A stretch of 40,790 bases of DNA from Candidatus Aminicenantota bacterium (GTDB lineage Bacteria > Acidobacteriota > Aminicenantia > UBA2199). The number at the start of each line of letters is the position of its first letter. Within the stretch, counting starts at the first letter, position 1. Made by a program: the position numbers and the translations under genes. Below, piece by piece: positions 38,696 to 40,790 of this stretch. The notes beneath the pieces are model-generated. The model saw only the letters and a program-made list of their open reading frames with translations, made no database searches and had not been told where the DNA came from. The stretch is taken from assembly GCA_026393835.1 (NCBI GenBank), contig JAPKZK010000153.1:1-40790 (forward strand), read 5' to 3'.

Positions 38696-39769
38696 ATGGA
38701 TATTAAGAAGACGTTGTTGCCGACTGAAAAATTAAAACCCCTCTATGCGGATGCGCTCCAGTTAAAGTTCGGGAAGATGTTTACCGATTATATGTTTACC
38801 ATGAGCTACCTGGAGGGAAAAGGGTGGTATGGGCCGGAGATCAAGCCTTACCGGCCCCTGGAATTGGACCCGGCATGCGCGGTTTTCCACTATGGGCAGG
38901 AAATTTTCGAGGGCCAGAAGGCCTACAAATCCAAAAGCAATGAAATCCTGCTTTTTAGACCTGAAGAAAACGCCGCGCGTTTTAATCGGTCCATGAAGCG
39001 CATGTCCATGCCGGAAATCCCGGTAGAGGATTTTCTTTATTATGAAAAGGAATTGATTAAGCTGGAAGAGCGTTGGATCCCGGCCCAGAAAGGGACGTCG
39101 TTATATATTCGTCCGACGGGTATTGCGACCGAGCCGGCCCTGGGAGTAAAACCGTCCAACGAATATCTTTTCTTTATTATTTTATCTCCCGTGGGCGCTT
39201 ATTATAGTTCCGGTTTCAAACCCTGCAGCCTCTGGGTCAGCACGGAATACTCGCGCGCCGGCGAGGGTGGCACGGGCGCGGCAAAGGCGGGCGGGAACTA
39301 CGGCGGCAGCCTGGCCGCTACCGCGGAAGCCATACGCAGGGGCTTAAACCAGGTGTTGTGGTTGGATTCCAAAGAGCACCGTTTCGTGGAAGAAGTGGGC
39401 GCCATGAATATTTTCTTTGTCATCGATAATAAGCTGGTTACGCCGCCGCTCACCGGTACGATCCTGCCGGGTATTACGCGGAAGTCGGTCTTGCAATTGG
39501 CCCTTGACCTGGGCATCGAACCGGTGGAAAGAATGATATCCATTGATGAAGTGGTAGATGGTATTAACGCGGGCAAGGTGACGGAAAGTTTCGGCGCCGG
39601 TACGGCCGCGGTTATCAGCCCGGTTGGGAAAATCTGTTTCAAAGATAAGGAATATACCATTAATAACAATGAAACCGGTCCCTGGGCGCAAAAATTCTTC
39701 GATACCCTGACCGGCATCCAGTATGGCGAATTGGAAGATAAGCATCATTGGGTGTGCAAGGTTAAGTAA
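38696..39769 (+). CDS. ilvE: Branched-chain amino acid aminotransferase (class IV/BCAT)
   Basis: The protein has 357 residues, the length of the long (eukaryote-like, group II) bacterial BCATs. CAVFHYGQEIFEGQKAY, LFRPEENAARF and LYIRPTGIATEPALGV form the N-terminal substrate domain. The PLP lysine is K197 in GTGAAKAGGNYGGSL. The C-terminal domain has EEVGAMNIFFV, LTGTILPGITR and SFGAGTAAVISPVG. It interconverts Leu, Ile and Val with their 2-keto acids. AAAGGAGG lies 6-7 bases before the ATG. It stands alone with a terminator downstream. Confidence 0.95.
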   Translation: MDIKKTLLPTEKLKPLYADALQLKFGKMFTDYMFTMSYLEGKGWYGPEIKPYRPLELDPACAVFHYGQEIFEGQKAYKSKSNEILLFRPEENAARFNRSMKRMSMPEIPVEDFLYYEKELIKLEERWIPAQKGTSLYIRPTGIATEPALGVKPSNEYLFFIILSPVGAYYSSGFKPCSLWVSTEYSRAGEGGTGAAKAGGNYGGSLAATAEAIRRGLNQVLWLDSKEHRFVEEVGAMNIFFVIDNKLVTPPLTGTILPGITRKSVLQLALDLGIEPVERMISIDEVVDGINAGKVTESFGAGTAAVISPVGKICFKDKEYTINNNETGPWAQKFFDTLTGIQYGELEDKHHWVCKVK

Positions 39770-39788
39770 GTCGAATAAATAATTGCCG

Positions 39789-39830
39789 GGGGCGAACCGT
39801 GAGCGTATGTGTTCGCCCCACTTCTTTTTC
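39789..39830 (+). terminator. Intrinsic terminator after ilvE
   Basis: GGGGCGAAC (39789-39797) pairs with GTTCGCCCC (39811-39819), followed by ACTTCTTTTT. It lies about 20 bases after the aminotransferase stop. Confidence 0.75.
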
Positions 39831-39925
39831 CTGAAAAAACGGGCTCACGGAACACACGAAAACACGGAAAAATTCCCCTACCATTTGGGGCAATTCAATA
39901 AAACATTCAAATTTTGTCCGAGTTT

Positions 39926-40330
39926 ATAACAAATTCACTGGAAAATGAGGCGTATCCGCCCCCGGATGTGGTGTATCCGCCCGAAAAAGAGGCGTATCCG
40001 CCCCAAAGAACAATATATTCGCTCGAAAAAAAGGGAATTCCTAAAAAAAAAGAGGCGTATCCGCCCAAAAATGTGCTCCGTTCGGGCAAAATTAATAAAA
40101 AATGTGCGAACGAATGATTTTTCCGGGCGGATACGCCTCATTTTGGGGCGGATACGCCTTTTTCTTTCATGGATGTGTCGCATTTTTTGGTGAATTTATC
40201 ATGGTTTGGGGCGGATGCGCCTCATCTTTTTGCGGATACGCCTCATTTTTTTGCGAATCAATCATATTTTGAGCGAAAATACCGTTTTTCCCAATGATTT
40301 AGCCTCATTTTCCCGTGAATATATCATTTT
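39926..40330. repeat. Head-to-head 21-bp array
   Basis: Units of 21 bases start at 39947, 39968, 39989, 40010, 40031, 40052, 40073 and so on to about 40325. The left half carries GAGGCGTATCCGCCC forward, and from about 40115 the same motif appears as its complement (GGGCGGATACGCCTC) with the phase unchanged. The centre (40073-40114) contains a TTCGGGC / GCGAACGAA transition. Units alternate between well-kept and A/T-rich decayed ones. It fills the gap between ilvE and the nuclease gene, and short frames inside it are artefacts. Confidence 0.85.
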
Positions 40331-40471
40331 TTAAAAGGAAAGCGGCGCCCTTTGGGCTGTTTTAAACGCCTGCGGCGGGAAATTTTTTGTGTGCCGCAAA
40401 CCACCCTCGTGATTTATTCTCATTCGCGTTAATTCGTGTCATTCGTGGGCCAGCGTTTCCAATATAACCGG

Positions 40472-40500
40472 TTGAAAAAAAACGGCATTTGAAATATAAT
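40472..40500 (+). promoter_or_regulatory. Sigma-70 promoter for the Rpn nuclease, leaderless
   Basis: TTGAAA (40472-40477), a 17-base spacer, TATAAT (40495-40500). The expected start point, about seven bases after the -10 box, is the A of the ATG at 40507, and no ribosome-binding site is present. Confidence 0.65.
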
Positions 40501-40506
40501 ACCACC

Positions 40507-40790
40507 ATGCAAGAAATAAAAAACGTACACGATAACCTGTTTAAAAATGTTTTCGGAAATGTGGATAATACCAGGGCATTCCTGCATAAAGCACTGCCCG
40601 AAACCCTTATAAAAGCCATCGATTTCTCAAAGATGTCCATCGACCCCACCAATTACGTATCGAAAAAATTCAAAGAAGGCTTTTCGGATATCATTGTAAA
40701 AACCCTGATAATAAACGAAAAAGGAAAGGAACTGGAAACAGATATCTATATCCTGATCGAGCATAAGTCCTACAAGGATGAAGAAATATT
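40507..40790 (+). CDS. Rpn-family recombination-promoting nuclease (PD-(D/E)XK), N-terminal part
   Basis: The gene runs off the right edge after 94 full codons. HDNLFKNVFGNVDNTRAFL, then FSDIIVKTL, ETDIYILIEHKSYKD match the Rpn/Transposase_31 family. The D in FSDII and the E-x-K in IEHKS form the nuclease active site. These proteins promote RecA-independent recombination in vitro and are common near mobile or defence regions. The promoter position suggests a leaderless mRNA. The C-terminus is outside the window. Confidence 0.85.
   Translation, partial: MQEIKNVHDNLFKNVFGNVDNTRAFLHKALPETLIKAIDFSKMSIDPTNYVSKKFKEGFSDIIVKTLIINEKGKELETDIYILIEHKSYKDEEI

Overview
The window is bacterial chromosome of mixed base composition. 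It carries many intergenic tandem arrays and dispersed repeats, a bacillithiol operon, a ROCO-type LRR GTPase, several AAA_14/DUF4143 ATPases and a multi-radical-SAM peptide-modification operon. This mix suggests an uncultured lineage such as Candidatus Aminicenantes or a relative of Acidobacteriota. No rRNA or other phylogenetic marker is present apart from EF-P, so the assignment is a guess.

Layout: (1) 1-5450: the tail of a YoeB-like toxin, two small minus-strand genes, a large LRR-Roc-COR protein with a C-terminal membrane hairpin, a 42-bp tandem array, a palindromic dispersed repeat and a possible remnant of a ROCO tail. (2) 5435-9370: a probable defence module of a small ORF, a PHP-phosphoesterase/SMC-like ATPase and an AlbA_2/HATPase protein, with overlapping genes. 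(3) 9395-17520: a tightly packed thiol operon of MBL-fold hydrolase, methyltransferase, bshC, bshB1, bshA and a heterodimeric ABC exporter, ending in three consecutive hairpins. (4) 17636-23610: DUF523, an 875-base gap with an orphan sigma-54 promoter, two AAA_14/DUF4143 ATPases with repeat-containing promoters, and an Abi_2 HEPN toxin preceded by a promoter-hairpin-terminator leader that looks like an antitoxin RNA. A 21-bp array lies between the toxin and the second ATPase.

(5) 23816-29914: the most striking system. A 120-residue protein with four copies of KAAVDKDL and no Cys, Trp or Tyr is followed by a radical SAM/SPASM enzyme with a PqqD-like N-terminus, two radical SAM enzymes of the B12-binding type and one unrecognised protein. 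I read this as a RiPP-like pathway with a multi-core precursor. (6) 30015-34089: a LbH acyltransferase, a secreted S9 peptidase, an OsmC-family protein and a DUF72 protein. (7) 34131-38404, minus strand: two paralogous secreted papain-like cysteine peptidases with a secreted partner, then a secreted HExxH metallopeptidase overlapping efp, and tRNA-Ala(GGC). (8) 38696-40790: a branched-chain aminotransferase, a head-to-head 21-bp array, and the start of an Rpn/PD-(D/E)XK nuclease gene that looks leaderless.

Three unrelated intergenic arrays (4340-4854, 21686-22211, 39926-40330) share a 21-bp or 42-bp period, that is two or four DNA helical turns. All domain calls are from reading the sequence; no search was run.
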